64,000 nt of DNA from [Phialemoniopsis] sp. UDSM-2020 (Eukaryota; Ascomycota; Sordariomycetes; Thyridiales; Thyridiaceae): positions 682,001 to 746,000 of the forward strand of contig JAEILZ010000004.1 in assembly GCA_018873225.1 (NCBI GenBank), in the 5' to 3' direction. The first letter of the stretch is position 1, and the number at the start of each line of letters is the position of its first letter. Positions 11,100 through 21,759 of the stretch are shown here, piece by piece. Both the position numbers and the translations under genes were made by a program. The notes under the pieces were generated by a model. That model had not been told where the DNA came from. It saw only the letters and a program-made list of their open reading frames with translations, and did not search any database.

Positions 11100-14000
11100 T
11101 CACAATCCATCATTCGTGTCAGCCTCTGTCAGGAAGTCCTGCAGAGATACAGAATTCTCTTCCGCCCATGGGATACCAGATTGCAATGATTCCAGATCGT
11201 ACGACCACCAGTCATGTGCCTCTTGCTGGGCGTTGGAGACATCTGCTTCACCATCTGGTTGCGGGCTTTGGGGTCCCGGAAACCTCGCGTGGTCCATTTC
11301 AACTCCACTGAAGACGTGCTGCGTGAGTTGGGTGGCGGAATTATCCAAGTTTCGATCTTCTTGGACGTGACGCACACTTGTACCTGTCTCTCCTTGTTGC
11401 TGACCGATATCATCGTCCGAGGGTATGAAACCAGAGGCCAGCAAGTAGTCGCTGGATATGCAGTTCTTGACGCGCTGAAACACCATGCCTAGTCTCTCCT
11501 TTGGGATCATAGTAGGCTCCCCTTCAATCTCCCTATTCAAGATCGCAGCATAGCTCGAGTCCCAGTACTCATTGTAGATCCCTAGAACAGTTGGAATATC
11601 ATGATTTATGTAAGGAGAGTCTGGTCTTCGTGTCCCAGGGAAAAGGATGTCCCACATGTTGTACCATTTTTGCACATCTGATGTGTGCCGCTTGGCTTTC
11701 TGAAATAGCTGAACCCTCTGAGAGTGAGAAATACCCTGAAGCTTGCTCGGACTATCTGTGTTGCACGGCTCATTGCCAATGTGATGACCTAGGCTCGCTT
11801 GGTCCTGGAAAACTTGGAAACAATTCGCACAGTAGTACTCCGGAGTGTGCCGACGATTGAGATGTTGTTTGACATCCCGTACTCTCTTCAAACCTCTGTT
11901 GTAACAATCCTTGTGGCGTAAGATATCATACTTGACGAATGGACAAGCGAAGATCTTAGTGGCCTGGCCGACTTTGAAGTACTTCTGGGGAGGCGTTAGA
12001 TGCTCGTCATCGTCTCCGTCTTTATCGTCCTCCTCGTCGTTCCGTAGGCGCTTGTGCCGTTGCAATATCGTGAGTGGCAACGGCAGGCCAGCGGATGGAG
12101 GATTCTGTACTTGCTGTGAGTGGCAGGTGCCTGATACCTGTTGCTCCGAGGTATTCGGGCCTCGAGTGAAAGTCTGGCCGAAGTCTACTGAAAGAGCAGA
12201 CGGTGAGGATGTTGTTGCGTCTGATAACGAGAGAAGATCCGAGTCCATTGAGTCACTATCATCCGAAGAACAGTGGGATCGAGTCCCATCTCGCTGATGG
12301 GAAGACGGAATAGTGGGCTCCCATTTCAGGCTGGACTGTCGTGACCCGAGAAAGAAGTTATTTACCGAACGATGCCCATCCTGTCCGCCTGTGCTGGTGG
12401 TACCATCGTCTTGGTTGACCGATAATGGTTCCTTGATCGGATGGTCACAACTTGCCAAATCCGAGTCTCGTTCTTGGTGTTCTGCTTTCTGCTTGTCGCC
12501 GGTCGGTGGGTTGAGGCGTCTCAAGTCGTCTGGAGCAATGACACTAAGAACATGGCGTTGACTCTGCGGGCGTGTATATGAGTGCGCATAGTCGTCAGGT
12601 GGGTACCAAAAGTCTTCGTTCGTCAAAGTCCAAAACATGATGTTCTTGGACACCTGGAAGAGCCGTGGCTGCGCTTTTGTACCTTCAATCGAAACGCATC
12701 CCGGTAGTGACTGGATCCTATCGCCTCCGACCAGTGCAAGTAATGACACGTAAGATATTTCAAGCCCATTGTGACTTTCAGATTGGAGTCTTGTCGGAAA
12801 TCCTGTAATCCTGACTGGTGACTCAATGAGCTCGAAAACCCAGGAAAGTTCTTTTGGTAAGAAGGGAACGTGTACATGACTTGGTTGAGAGTGGAATGTC
12901 GGCTGAAATTGACCCTCCCCTTTGAACATTCGAAAGGATTGCTGGGGAGCCAGCATTGTGCTGTGGGGCTTCATGTCAACGATTGCAGAGCTTGAACAAC
13001 ATGTCCCGGCCTTTTCTTCCGCATGCAGACACAGATCAAGCCATGCTAAGATCTCAGCGCATGCTGCAACAAAGTAGGCCGGTCCCGTGAGTGTGACTTC
13101 CAAGATCTGATCTTGGAATGCACCCTCGATGCAGAGGGTGTTAAGGAAAGAACCTAGATTAAATGAACATCAACTCAATTTGTCGCGTGTAGGATGAGAT
13201 GCGTACCCAAATATTTGCTCTTGTCGCCTCTCACTGTCGAAGACACTATCCGTAGAAGTGCTCGCCCAAGTCGAGGCCAGGTCTGATCTAGATACTCTAG
13301 TGCATTCGCAACTCTGAGGGCGTGGCATTCACCAATCACAACGAGCCAATCCTTCTTGCCGATGATGTCTTTAGAAAGAACTGTCCGCATGCTGGCTGTG
13401 AATGGGATGGAGAAGTGCACTTGATACTCACTCCAAGCGGGATCCTCATTTGTGACGTCAGCTGACATTTCCTCCAAGACGGTTTGATGGATTCGTATTC
13501 GTCTCGGAGTTGTGGCTTGTATTTCAGCACGTAATGTTTCGGACAGCCACTCGTAGGCCTCGCTTTTGAACACAATGCAGCGATAGATGGCAAAGATATG
13601 CGAATCAATAATGTCACGCCTGGGCTCTGCCCCGCGGTCTGTCGTTGTGTGGACTGTTGTTTCACAGTCTTTGGCCTCCCACATTGTGATCTTCTCTGGA
13701 GTTGACATGAGTTGGCATCTCTCGTAAACAAGCTCTGGAGAATGTTGGACGGCATCTCTGCAGGTCTCGGAAGCATGACGGATGTTCTTGACAATTTCCC
13801 TGCAATATGGTTAACAAACCGAACAACCTAGATAGTAGGGTTGAATATCATATACCCTACTTGCTCGTAGATCAGGAGCCGTACGTGGCTTCCAAATCGT
13901 ACCCAGTCTTCGTCTTCGTCTTCGCCGTTACCTTTCAATGCCAGCGCAAATGCTTCGAGTATCGGGTGCAGAGTGGTAAATATGGACCGCCCATGTTTCT

Positions 14001-14598
14001 CACTGACTTCTGGCTGTAACAAGTAGCCTTGAATGCGCTCGCTCAGTTCTAAGATGAAATACCGATCTGTTGCACTGGCGGTCATTGTCTTCGGGTGGTG
14101 TAAGGGTTGAGTGGGCGTTGGCCGCCTTCTGGTGCGAACAGGCATCGATTGAAGACCACATCTCTGTGATACAACTTGGGGCGCTGCAGCCTGACAAATG
14201 TCAGCAGGCTGAGATAGACTAGACCCCCCTCGGGTACCTAAAGCGGCTGTGGGACAGCCGTCCCGGGAGCCTGGTGAGCCTGTAGATTGGTGCACATCTT
14301 TCGCTGGGGCTTGCAGATCTGGCTGAACCGATGCCTCCGGAAAAGCCGGCTCACTAGCATGAGATCCGAGCAGATCTAGTGTGTGTGACCCAGCCTGTGC
14401 CAGTTCAGAGCCATTGGAGGGGCCAGGCGGCAGGTTGGCCAATTGTTGGCAAGAAGCGCAGCCTCTGTGTTCACACCAAATGCACTGTTCAGCCTGCTCT
14501 GTTCCCCCACAGTGACACTAGGTAGAATCATTAGTGACTGGCCCCCACGCCCCATTCAGAGTACTTAGGTAACTCACACATCTCCAGTGTTGCCCCAT
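11100..14598 (-). CDS. Large zinc-finger protein of unknown function
   Basis: Four exons: 14598-14578, 14517-13865, 13799-13207 and 13153-11100, giving 1106 aa with all phases closed. The first exon is only 21 nt (MGQHWRC). It splices into a Cys/His-rich N-terminus (CHCGG, CIWCEH, GCASC) that looks like a double zinc ribbon. The C-terminal half holds a second zinc-binding region: CPFVKYD, then DVKQHLNRRHTPEYYC and CFQVFQDQASLGHH, followed by a conserved block (WYNMWDILFPGTRRPDSPY). This arrangement recurs in many uncharacterised filamentous-fungal proteins. A shorter relative lies at 27436-28776. The intron at 13800-13864 is a GC-AG intron. Likely nuclear; role unknown. Confidence 0.82.
13800..13864 (-). 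other. GC-AG intron (donor GCAAGT)
   Basis: The only GT donor nearby (GTAGGG, 4 nt downstream) is phase 0, whereas the acceptor requires two carried bases. The GC donor GCAAGT gives ...IYE|EIVKN in frame, and the whole 1106-codon model then closes. Confidence 0.75.
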
Positions 14599-15207
14599 TG
14601 TGGCGTGATGTCTCCAGATTTCGGGACTTTCGTTTCGATTTGGAGTGTGTCAATCTTCCACGGCTTGAACCAGTGGATGAAAATGTCAGATTATTTATGT
14701 GGGATTTATGGACGCGCCAGGTTGGGGGAGAATGCTCAAAACCCCAGCTCCGTTCGGACGACTTGTGCGTTTTGATATCATTGGTCCATGCTGCAAGGGA
14801 GATCCTTGCAGCTGACGAACCAGGTCGTTCAAACGTATGAGAACAGTACTTCGCAACTTGTGCTTTCGGGCTCGATATCAGCAAATGTTTGATTGATACT
14901 ATATGAGTTGATCATTCTGCTCGGAAAAGATCATACTATGGCCCTAGTGAATGACTAGCGAGGATACGCCTCTGCTAAGAACTGATAACCTCAGCAATTT
15001 CCGTCTACGCCAAGGAATCGTGCAATGACGTCTTGCGATCGCTTAAGAACCAACAGCACAGAATGCCTGCCAGGGTGACATGGATAGCATAGAGCCAATC
15101 AGAATCGAATTTTGCGATAATATTCTCTAAGCAGGGTGATAGGCGAATTCACAACCGTCCTATTTAACAAAAGAGCGTGTAGTTTGCCAATATCATGGAT
15201 GCTTACC
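14599..15207. other. Intergenic, no gene recognised
   Basis: Upstream of the zinc-finger gene and downstream of the MFS gene. Frames that overlap this stretch are shadows without signatures. Confidence 0.5.
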
Positions 15208-16824
15208 CTAGTGAACAGCCGACCCCCTCTCTGCAGCCACAAACTCCCAGTACTTCTTCGCAGACATCCGACGCAGCGACTTGCCCCACTTGATCATGAA
15301 GAGGAAAGAGAAAGTGCACACCAGTGAGATCATCGAGACAGAGATGAAGCAGTTCTGCAGACCGGCCGACTCGATCCAGGGCGTGATGGCGTAGCTGAAC
15401 GAGAAGGCCAGGGTATTGCGGACGACGATGATGGCGGCAAAGGACTCGCCCGCGATTTCCTTGAAGCAATCCACCGCGTACGAGAGCGAGATGGCACTTG
15501 CACTGACGACGCCAAAGGTGGTGATCCCGATACCGATCACGAGGACCATGAAGTGCACCTCGCGACTCGCACCCAAGCCCCACATGAGCAGGCCACCAGT
15601 CGACATGAGCGCCGCGACAGCCAGGCCCCAGAGGCGCTGCTCCGGCTCGCGCACGCCGCCGTTACGCTTGGCCAATCGCAGCGTGAGCATGTCCGAGTAC
15701 TTGCCGGCCCAGACGGCCGCCACGCCGCCAAACAGAAGGGGCGACAGGTATGCGACGCCGACCATGGACGAGGAGAAGTGGTAAGGGGCCTGGCCGAGGA
15801 TCATGGACATGGTGGCGTTGATGACACTGTACCAGGCGATGTTGGTGCCGTACAGCAGGCCCGCCCACAGGATGTTGGGGAAAAAGACGAGGATCTTAAG
15901 GGAGCGCCAGGACTTGAGGAAGGTCTGCTTGCGGCTGGGCCGGCCGGGGAGTCTCGTGATGAGCGAGAGCTTTTGCCAGTACGTCTTCTTTGTCTCGGCG
16001 GTTGGGACGACCTGTGTGGTGTTGTCGATGCGGTCGCCCTCGGTGTCCTCTTGATGCATTGCGTCCGAGCCCTTGACACCGTCGCCTGTCGTGGGTTCAA
16101 CGCCTTCGATCTGCTTTCGGAAGAAGATGGTCTCCTCGGTGAAGAAGAAGAGCACAATAGCGGTCAAGCCCATGATGATGGTGGCAAAGTACATGACCCA
16201 TTGCCATCCAGCACCATTGGCAATAAAGCCGGAGAAGAAGGGCGCTAAGAAGTTGGAGCCAAAGAGGATGAAGGTGTAAGAGGCGATGTAGCCTCCACGT
16301 TCATGGGCAAAAAACAAGTCTGGAACCGAGACCTCAGGGAGCGACTCCACAGGGGAGCAAAAGATGCCGAGCAGAATGCGATGGGCGTACCACTGTGAAG
16401 CGCCATACGAGAAGGGCGTCCAGATGACTGGGGCGGTCGAGAGCGCGATGGTGGCTATGTAGACACCACGGCGACCATATGTCATGGCGAATGGTTGCCA
16501 CAAAAGGCAGCCCCAGCCTTGCATCAGCTGCATCAACCCGGTGCCAGTGTTAAGCTGAGCAAAGCTAAGGTTCTGCGACTCGGAGATCTGGGTCAAGATT
16601 GAGGCGTGCACAGAAGTTGCGATACCAATCGAGAACGTATACAGGTACACCATTCCGACCGCAAGGTTCTTGCGCTTTTGTGGCCAGTTCAATGGGTCTT
16701 CAGGGTCGTCGCTTGGTTGAGGTTGAAGGATGATGTGGCCGCTGTGGGCATGCTCACTCTCTTGGCTGGACGCATCGTAGATCAAGATCGTGCCAGGCAC
16801 GTCGTCATCGTGTGCGGGAGTCAT
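15208..16824 (-). CDS. MFS transporter, DHA1/HOL1-like
   Basis: Single exon, 538 aa. The hydrophilic N-terminus carries the DPEDPLNWPQKRKN block that precedes TM1 in many fungal drug:H+ antiporters. Twelve hydrophobic spans follow, in two halves separated by a charged loop (about residues 240-310). Signature pieces include a motif-A-like GRRGVYIAT after TM2 and the FCSPVESLPEVSVPDLFFAHERG segment between TM4 and TM5. It is an integral plasma-membrane protein predicted to move small molecules by proton exchange. The HOL1-like subgroup handles polyamines or cations in yeast, but the substrate here cannot be read from sequence. It is complete, with no frameshift. Confidence 0.88.
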   Translation of the reverse strand: MTPAHDDDVPGTILIYDASSQESEHAHSGHIILQPQPSDDPEDPLNWPQKRKNLAVGMVYLYTFSIGIATSVHASILTQISESQNLSFAQLNTGTGLMQLMQGWGCLLWQPFAMTYGRRGVYIATIALSTAPVIWTPFSYGASQWYAHRILLGIFCSPVESLPEVSVPDLFFAHERGGYIASYTFILFGSNFLAPFFSGFIANGAGWQWVMYFATIIMGLTAIVLFFFTEETIFFRKQIEGVEPTTGDGVKGSDAMHQEDTEGDRIDNTTQVVPTAETKKTYWQKLSLITRLPGRPSRKQTFLKSWRSLKILVFFPNILWAGLLYGTNIAWYSVINATMSMILGQAPYHFSSSMVGVAYLSPLLFGGVAAVWAGKYSDMLTLRLAKRNGGVREPEQRLWGLAVAALMSTGGLLMWGLGASREVHFMVLVIGIGITTFGVVSASAISLSYAVDCFKEIAGESFAAIIVVRNTLAFSFSYAITPWIESAGLQNCFISVSMISLVCTFSFLFMIKWGKSLRRMSAKKYWEFVAAERGSAVH

Positions 16825-17295
16825 TGTAATGGTTAGAAAGATTGGTATTAGATTTTGGGCTTAGACATGATACGAAACCTCTTTACGGGGAGGCTCCTGA
16901 GTTCCTTACTTTTAAAGACAAATTCATGAGAGGCTTTTCTCTACAAGCGATAACATGTCCGAGCTATCCCCACTCTAACTTTCTCCTAGTTGGGTTTAAA
17001 TACTCATTTGTCCCGAATAGGAGATCCGGCTTAGTGCCAAGGCCTCTTAACTAGATTTGCAGAACCTGACCTTGGCAGGGTCTAGAGTGAATCCTCTAAA
17101 AAGGCTCGATCAGGAACAACAATTTGCAGCATTACCTAGAAAGGATGTGGTCTCGATCGGTCGAACGGATGTTGCTTTAAGTTGATAACAAGGGTAAAAT
17201 TTCCCCGAAAGCGAACGAGACACCTGCGAGGTGAGGACACGACGACATAATTCTCCTTTCCTCTCACCCGACAGCTCGGTTCGGTTTCTCCGACA
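16825..17295. other. Divergent promoter region
   Basis: Lies between the MFS gene (minus) and the dimethylformamidase-like gene (plus). No gene seen. Confidence 0.5.
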
Positions 17296-19753
17296 ATGGC
17301 CTCGGCAACAGCAAGCTTGGACTCAGGAGAGCTTGACCCTTCACTTCGGAATGAAAGCGAGATAATTGGCTATGTGGAACCCTGGATTGCTTCTCCGGAG
17401 CAAAAGGTTGAGGTCAAGGCAAGTCAAGCATCCACGGGATTGCTCATCCCCAGGCCCATGTCCTCCAGATAATCTGCGAAATTGCACACAAAATAAGCTG
17501 TATACTAGTTTCACTAACAATGATTAGGTCTCGAGCACCGCCAAGCAGTTTTCTTGGAAGCTTGCGAGGATCATACAAGGTTTTGAGCACCCTCAAGCAC
17601 CAGACATCAAGTATGAGGACATGATCGAGCCTCATGGCAAGTCTGCGGTGCTTCAAGGCTCATACAAGCGAGCCAATTGTGGATCATTTGCTGTGGCAGA
17701 ATCTTGGAGACATCTCCAGCGAAACAATCTCAAAGGTCTGCGGGTTCACTGCTACGTCCAGCCATGGCTTCCCCAGGCGAGCCACGAGCAGGTACTAATC
17801 TCAACCCTGGACATCGAAAGTAGCTCCGGTTTTGCTGTCTCCATTGCTCCTTCAGGCAACCTTATGGTTTACGTTGGCACTGGCAATGCTGTCGAGCACT
17901 ATGAAACCGAGATAAGTCCCCGTCGTTGGAAATGGGCAGAGATGGACCTATTCCTCTCCGGAGACGAAGTTGTTCTCGAAGTCAAACACCTGGAGAGGTT
18001 GACTGAAAAAGCACCAGGCCCTTCTCGGTACAGCAAGAAGTTGGGAAGCTCTGCCCAGTTTGGTGGCGCCAGACCCTTGACGCTGGCCACGGGCTTTTTC
18101 GCGGATGCCGCGACAGCATCCAAGCAGGCAACTAACGTGTTCAACGGTAGACTGGACTCACCACACGTCCAGGTCTCCCGAGACGGACTCTCGTACTCTA
18201 CATGGGCCAAGTATGACTTCTCGTTGAACATGACCACCGACCAGGCCACAGACGTGTCAGGAAACTCGAATCATGCACATCTAGTCAACGCACCCACGCG
18301 AGCGGTAAAGGGCTACAACTGGGACGGTTCGGAACCAGACTGGACCAAGGCTTCGTATGGCTACGGCGCCATCCATTTTCACGATGACGATCTCGACGAT
18401 GCGGCGTGGTCGACCGATTTCACCTTTGACGTGCCCACAAATGCTCTATCTGGAGCGTACGCGGTCATTGTGCGAGCACTGAATCAGCCAGAGGAGGTGT
18501 CCGACTACATCACTTTCTTCGTCAGACCATCTCCAGCTATCCCAGAGATCATTGCTTCTAGGTCCAAGGTAGCCATAGTGCTCTCGACCTTCACCTATCT
18601 CGCCTACGCCAACGAGCACATGTACGACCAGAGCAGGGCGTCGCGGATGACCTTGGCCGGCGGCGTCAAGATTCGCAAGGACGCTCTCTGGCGACGCATG
18701 GCGCGGCGTACCGACCTAGGCTGCTCGCTCTACGATGTCCACAACGACGGTTCCGGTTGCGTGTTCACCACCGCGAAGCGGCCCATCTTGAACATCCGGC
18801 CGGGTTACGTCAACTGGGCATTCCATCGTCCGCGCGAGTTCAGCGCCGACCAGCTGATGATCGGGCTGCTTGAGCAGAAGCTCGGTCGTGGCGGGTACGC
18901 TGTCCTCACGGACCACGACTTACACACGCAAGGCGCTGCTTCCCTTGAGGGTTACAGTGTCGTGTTGACTGGCTGCCATCCAGAGTACCCGTCTCTGGAG
19001 GTGCTCAATGCATATGCAGCATTCGCGCGAAAGGGCGGGAGTATCATGTACCTCGGCGGTAATGGGTTCTACTGGTGCTCGGTCCTGGACTCGGATCGGC
19101 CGCATCGACTTGAAGTCCGGAAGGGCGACCAAGGATGCCGATCGATCGAGCTACCTGCTGGTGAGCGGTGTCACTCATTGAACGGAGCCCAAGGTGGCCT
19201 GTGGAGGAGCAGAGGAAGAACACCCCAGTCTCTATTCGGGGTGGGCAGCTGTGCATGTGGCAGTGGACCAGGCGTTCCCTACCGCTTCAACAAAGATGTC
19301 GTCGAGGCCGCTTCTCCCACTTGGTCGTGGCTGTTCGAAGGGCTAAAGCCAGAGGAATACGATGGTCACGACACCACTGAGAACTTCATCGTCGGCACAA
19401 AGGGCTTCGGGGGCGGTGCGTCGGGCGATGAGATCGATCGTCTGGACTTCCGACTGGGAACTCCCGAGAACGCCGTTCTGCTGGCGACTAGCACCGGCCA
19501 CGACGACTCGTTCGGTGTCTTCAATGAGGAAATGATGTTCCCCATGATAGACACGGTCGGCACAAAATGCGACAAGGTGCGCAGCGACATGGTCATCTAC
19601 GAAACCAGTGGAGGTGGGAGTGTGTTTAGCGTTGGGAGCATCAACTGGTACTGTTCGTTGGGCTGGGACAAATACGAGAACAATATTGCTAGGCTTACTT
19701 GGAACGTTCTTCAGGAGTTCATGCGCAGAAGCGATAAAAGGGCAGGTAGATAG
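17296..19753 (+). CDS. N,N-dimethylformamidase beta-subunit-like protein
   Basis: Two exons, 17296-17418 and 17528-19753, 782 aa. The N-terminal exon gives MASATASLDSGELDPSLRNE and joins as VEVK|VSSTAKQF across a GC-AG intron. The central part is a LamG-like beta-sandwich (about residues 110-300, with GRLDSPHVQV). The C-terminal part is the large domain of the N,N-dimethylformamidase beta family (INIRPGYVNWAFHRPREFSAD, HDLHTQG, YPSLEVLNAYAAFARKGGSIMYLGGNGFYW). In bacteria the family hydrolyses dimethylformamide to dimethylamine and formate. Fungal members are common but their substrates are unproven, so an amidohydrolase on another small amide is possible. No signal peptide. Confidence 0.85.
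17419..17527 (+). other. GC-AG intron (donor GCAAGT)
   Basis: 109-nt intron with AAG|GCAAGT at the donor and GATTAG at the acceptor. An alternative GT at 17413 is also in phase but has a poor context and removes the VK residues that fit the strand VEVKVSS. The GC donor is therefore preferred, though less forced than the other two in the window. Confidence 0.6.
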
Positions 19754-20038
19754 TCGGTTTCAAGCAGAAATGGCCGAAATTGATAGACCGGCTTGACAAG
19801 GGTAGCCAGAGTAAGCTGGGGATTGAGTATCTAGGGTGCAGTTGCAATTCTTGTGGTCTCCTTTTACAAGCTTGGCGAAGACACATACAACAACGCTTGC
19901 TGCACAAACTATGTCATATCAATTCGAGTGTGGCTGCCTTGCAAGTGCCAAGGACCGGTTTGAACAAGCATGGTCCCCAGCCAATTAGCCTCATCATCTC
20001 AATCTTCACAATTTCGTGGCTGATGGGTTAGATCCACC

Positions 20039-20850
20039 TCACTCCTCCAACCAGTCCTTCATCTCCCCAACCGCCTCACGGAAGAGCAACATCGCGTAGA
20101 TATTATGCAGATAAGAGATATCCGGCTTCAACGCCTTGTTGACCGTCGGATTACAAGTTTCGTGCTGGAAATGCACTTCCACAGTCGAAGACCCCAGCAG
20201 CCTGACGATACTGAACCGATGCACTCCAGCAAACCCGCCGCTGTTGTTCCCAAAGACAAAGTCCACGTAGCTTTCCGTCTGGACTCCCGCGGGTCCCGCA
20301 GCGGCGAGTGATATATCGGCCAGCTGGAATGAGCCAAAGAGCTTGGTGTAAAGCGGCGGCAGACACGAGTCGGAAAGTTCTTCTGTTTTCCAAAGCGTTG
20401 CGCTGGCAGCTCCCCGAAGCTCTGGTATTTCCCGTTAGTCCAATGAAGCCTGTCGCTACGGGGGATGCACTGCTACTTACCACTCATCTGCACGATGTCC
20501 ATACGCGCAAGCTGCAGTAAGTTGCGCTCTGGAGCGAAGACAACGCCGCCGAAGAAGCCTCGCACGAACTTGGCCAGCAGCACCGAGTCCGGGACATCCC
20601 GGTGCCGCTCTGGCAGCCGCAGCTCCGTGTGCCGCGAGTCTACGAGGGCAGGGTGGTCGTGCTTGTTGACGATGCTCCTTCTCGTTGTAGACTGCTTCAG
20701 GGAGTCCGGGATGCTGTCGACCTGGACGACGTGTTCGCGGGCCACGGCGCTGATCTTGCGGTAGACGCGGAAGATGTGGAGACCGAGCACACCGGCGACT
20801 GCGACGGCCGCGGTACTGGCGGCGTACGTGATTATCCCTCGCGCAGTCAT
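20039..20850 (-). CDS. Single-pass membrane protein, family not recognised
   Basis: Two exons, 20850-20481 and 20421-20039, with a 59-nt GTAAGT...CCAG intron; 250 aa. Residues about 6-27 (IITYAASTAAVAVAGVLGLHIF) form one transmembrane span followed by basic residues, so an N-out/C-in or organelle-membrane anchor is likely. The soluble part is mixed alpha/beta, with VDFVFGNNSGGFAGVHRFSIV and a Cys-containing VEVHFQHETCNP. I do not recognise a domain. Codon use looks like that of its neighbours and the exon phases agree, so I take it as real. Nothing in the neighbourhood suggests a role. Confidence 0.7.
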
Positions 20851-21759
20851 GTCTTGTATAACTTGAAAAGAACCGCGAGTGTGATCTGCATATTGTAATT
20901 GATATGATTCTATTCTGTCTCGGACATGGTTTCCAAAGATTTTTCTTTGCACCACACGTGATGGATGCGCGCGTAGGTGACCTTGCCAAGGCGCCAGAGG
21001 CGAAGAGTATCCGGGCCGGTCTCACCCAGCCGGTCACCCGTTGCCTTCGGAAGTCAAACACATGGAGTTCCTCGTAGCTACAGCCAAAAGTTATGAAGCT
21101 CCGCTAAGTGTCATGGAGCCAATTCCTTGACCTATAAACGATCTTCGACGTTGGGAACTCACAGGTGATACTTGTTCGAAGCAAGGGCTGAACTGAACCC
21201 CATGACCTCTTTCAATTTCCATTCGGGGTCAAGGCTCGGGGGCAAGGCAGAGATAAGGGTAGGGGAAAAAGATATCTTCCTTATACGGACTTCCTAGATG
21301 ACATTATCAAATAGTGATAGTGGATGGATGCAGGTCGCCCTTAACATGAATTACCGGATGTGGTAATTCCCCAGAATGGCGAAAACTACACCCCACACGG
21401 ACCCCCCACCAGATGACCGAACAAGACAGACACCCAGGAGGCTTGGCGGGCAGGACGAGATGGAAGTCCTCCCAGTCGACAGTACGTCCAATGCAAGTCA
21501 CCAAAAGAGACACGAGGAAATTTTACCAAATCTCAAGAATTATTAACTACCTAATATAGCTGACAAGCAATGTTGAATGCCTGTCCTCCCAGACTGGCCA
21601 TTCTACCGGGGCACAGTTGGGTGCGCCCCAAGTTCGTCACGCTTCTTCGAGCTACCTAGGTTTTCCTTCACTACAAGTAGTACAGATAATACAAACTTTG
21701 AATGGAAGTCCCAACAATCACTTGCTCGCCTTTCACCTTTGTCATCCAGGGTGCTTGGC
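20851..21759. other. Intergenic, no gene recognised
   Basis: Upstream of the membrane-protein gene and downstream of the WSC gene. Only short frames without signatures. Confidence 0.5.
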
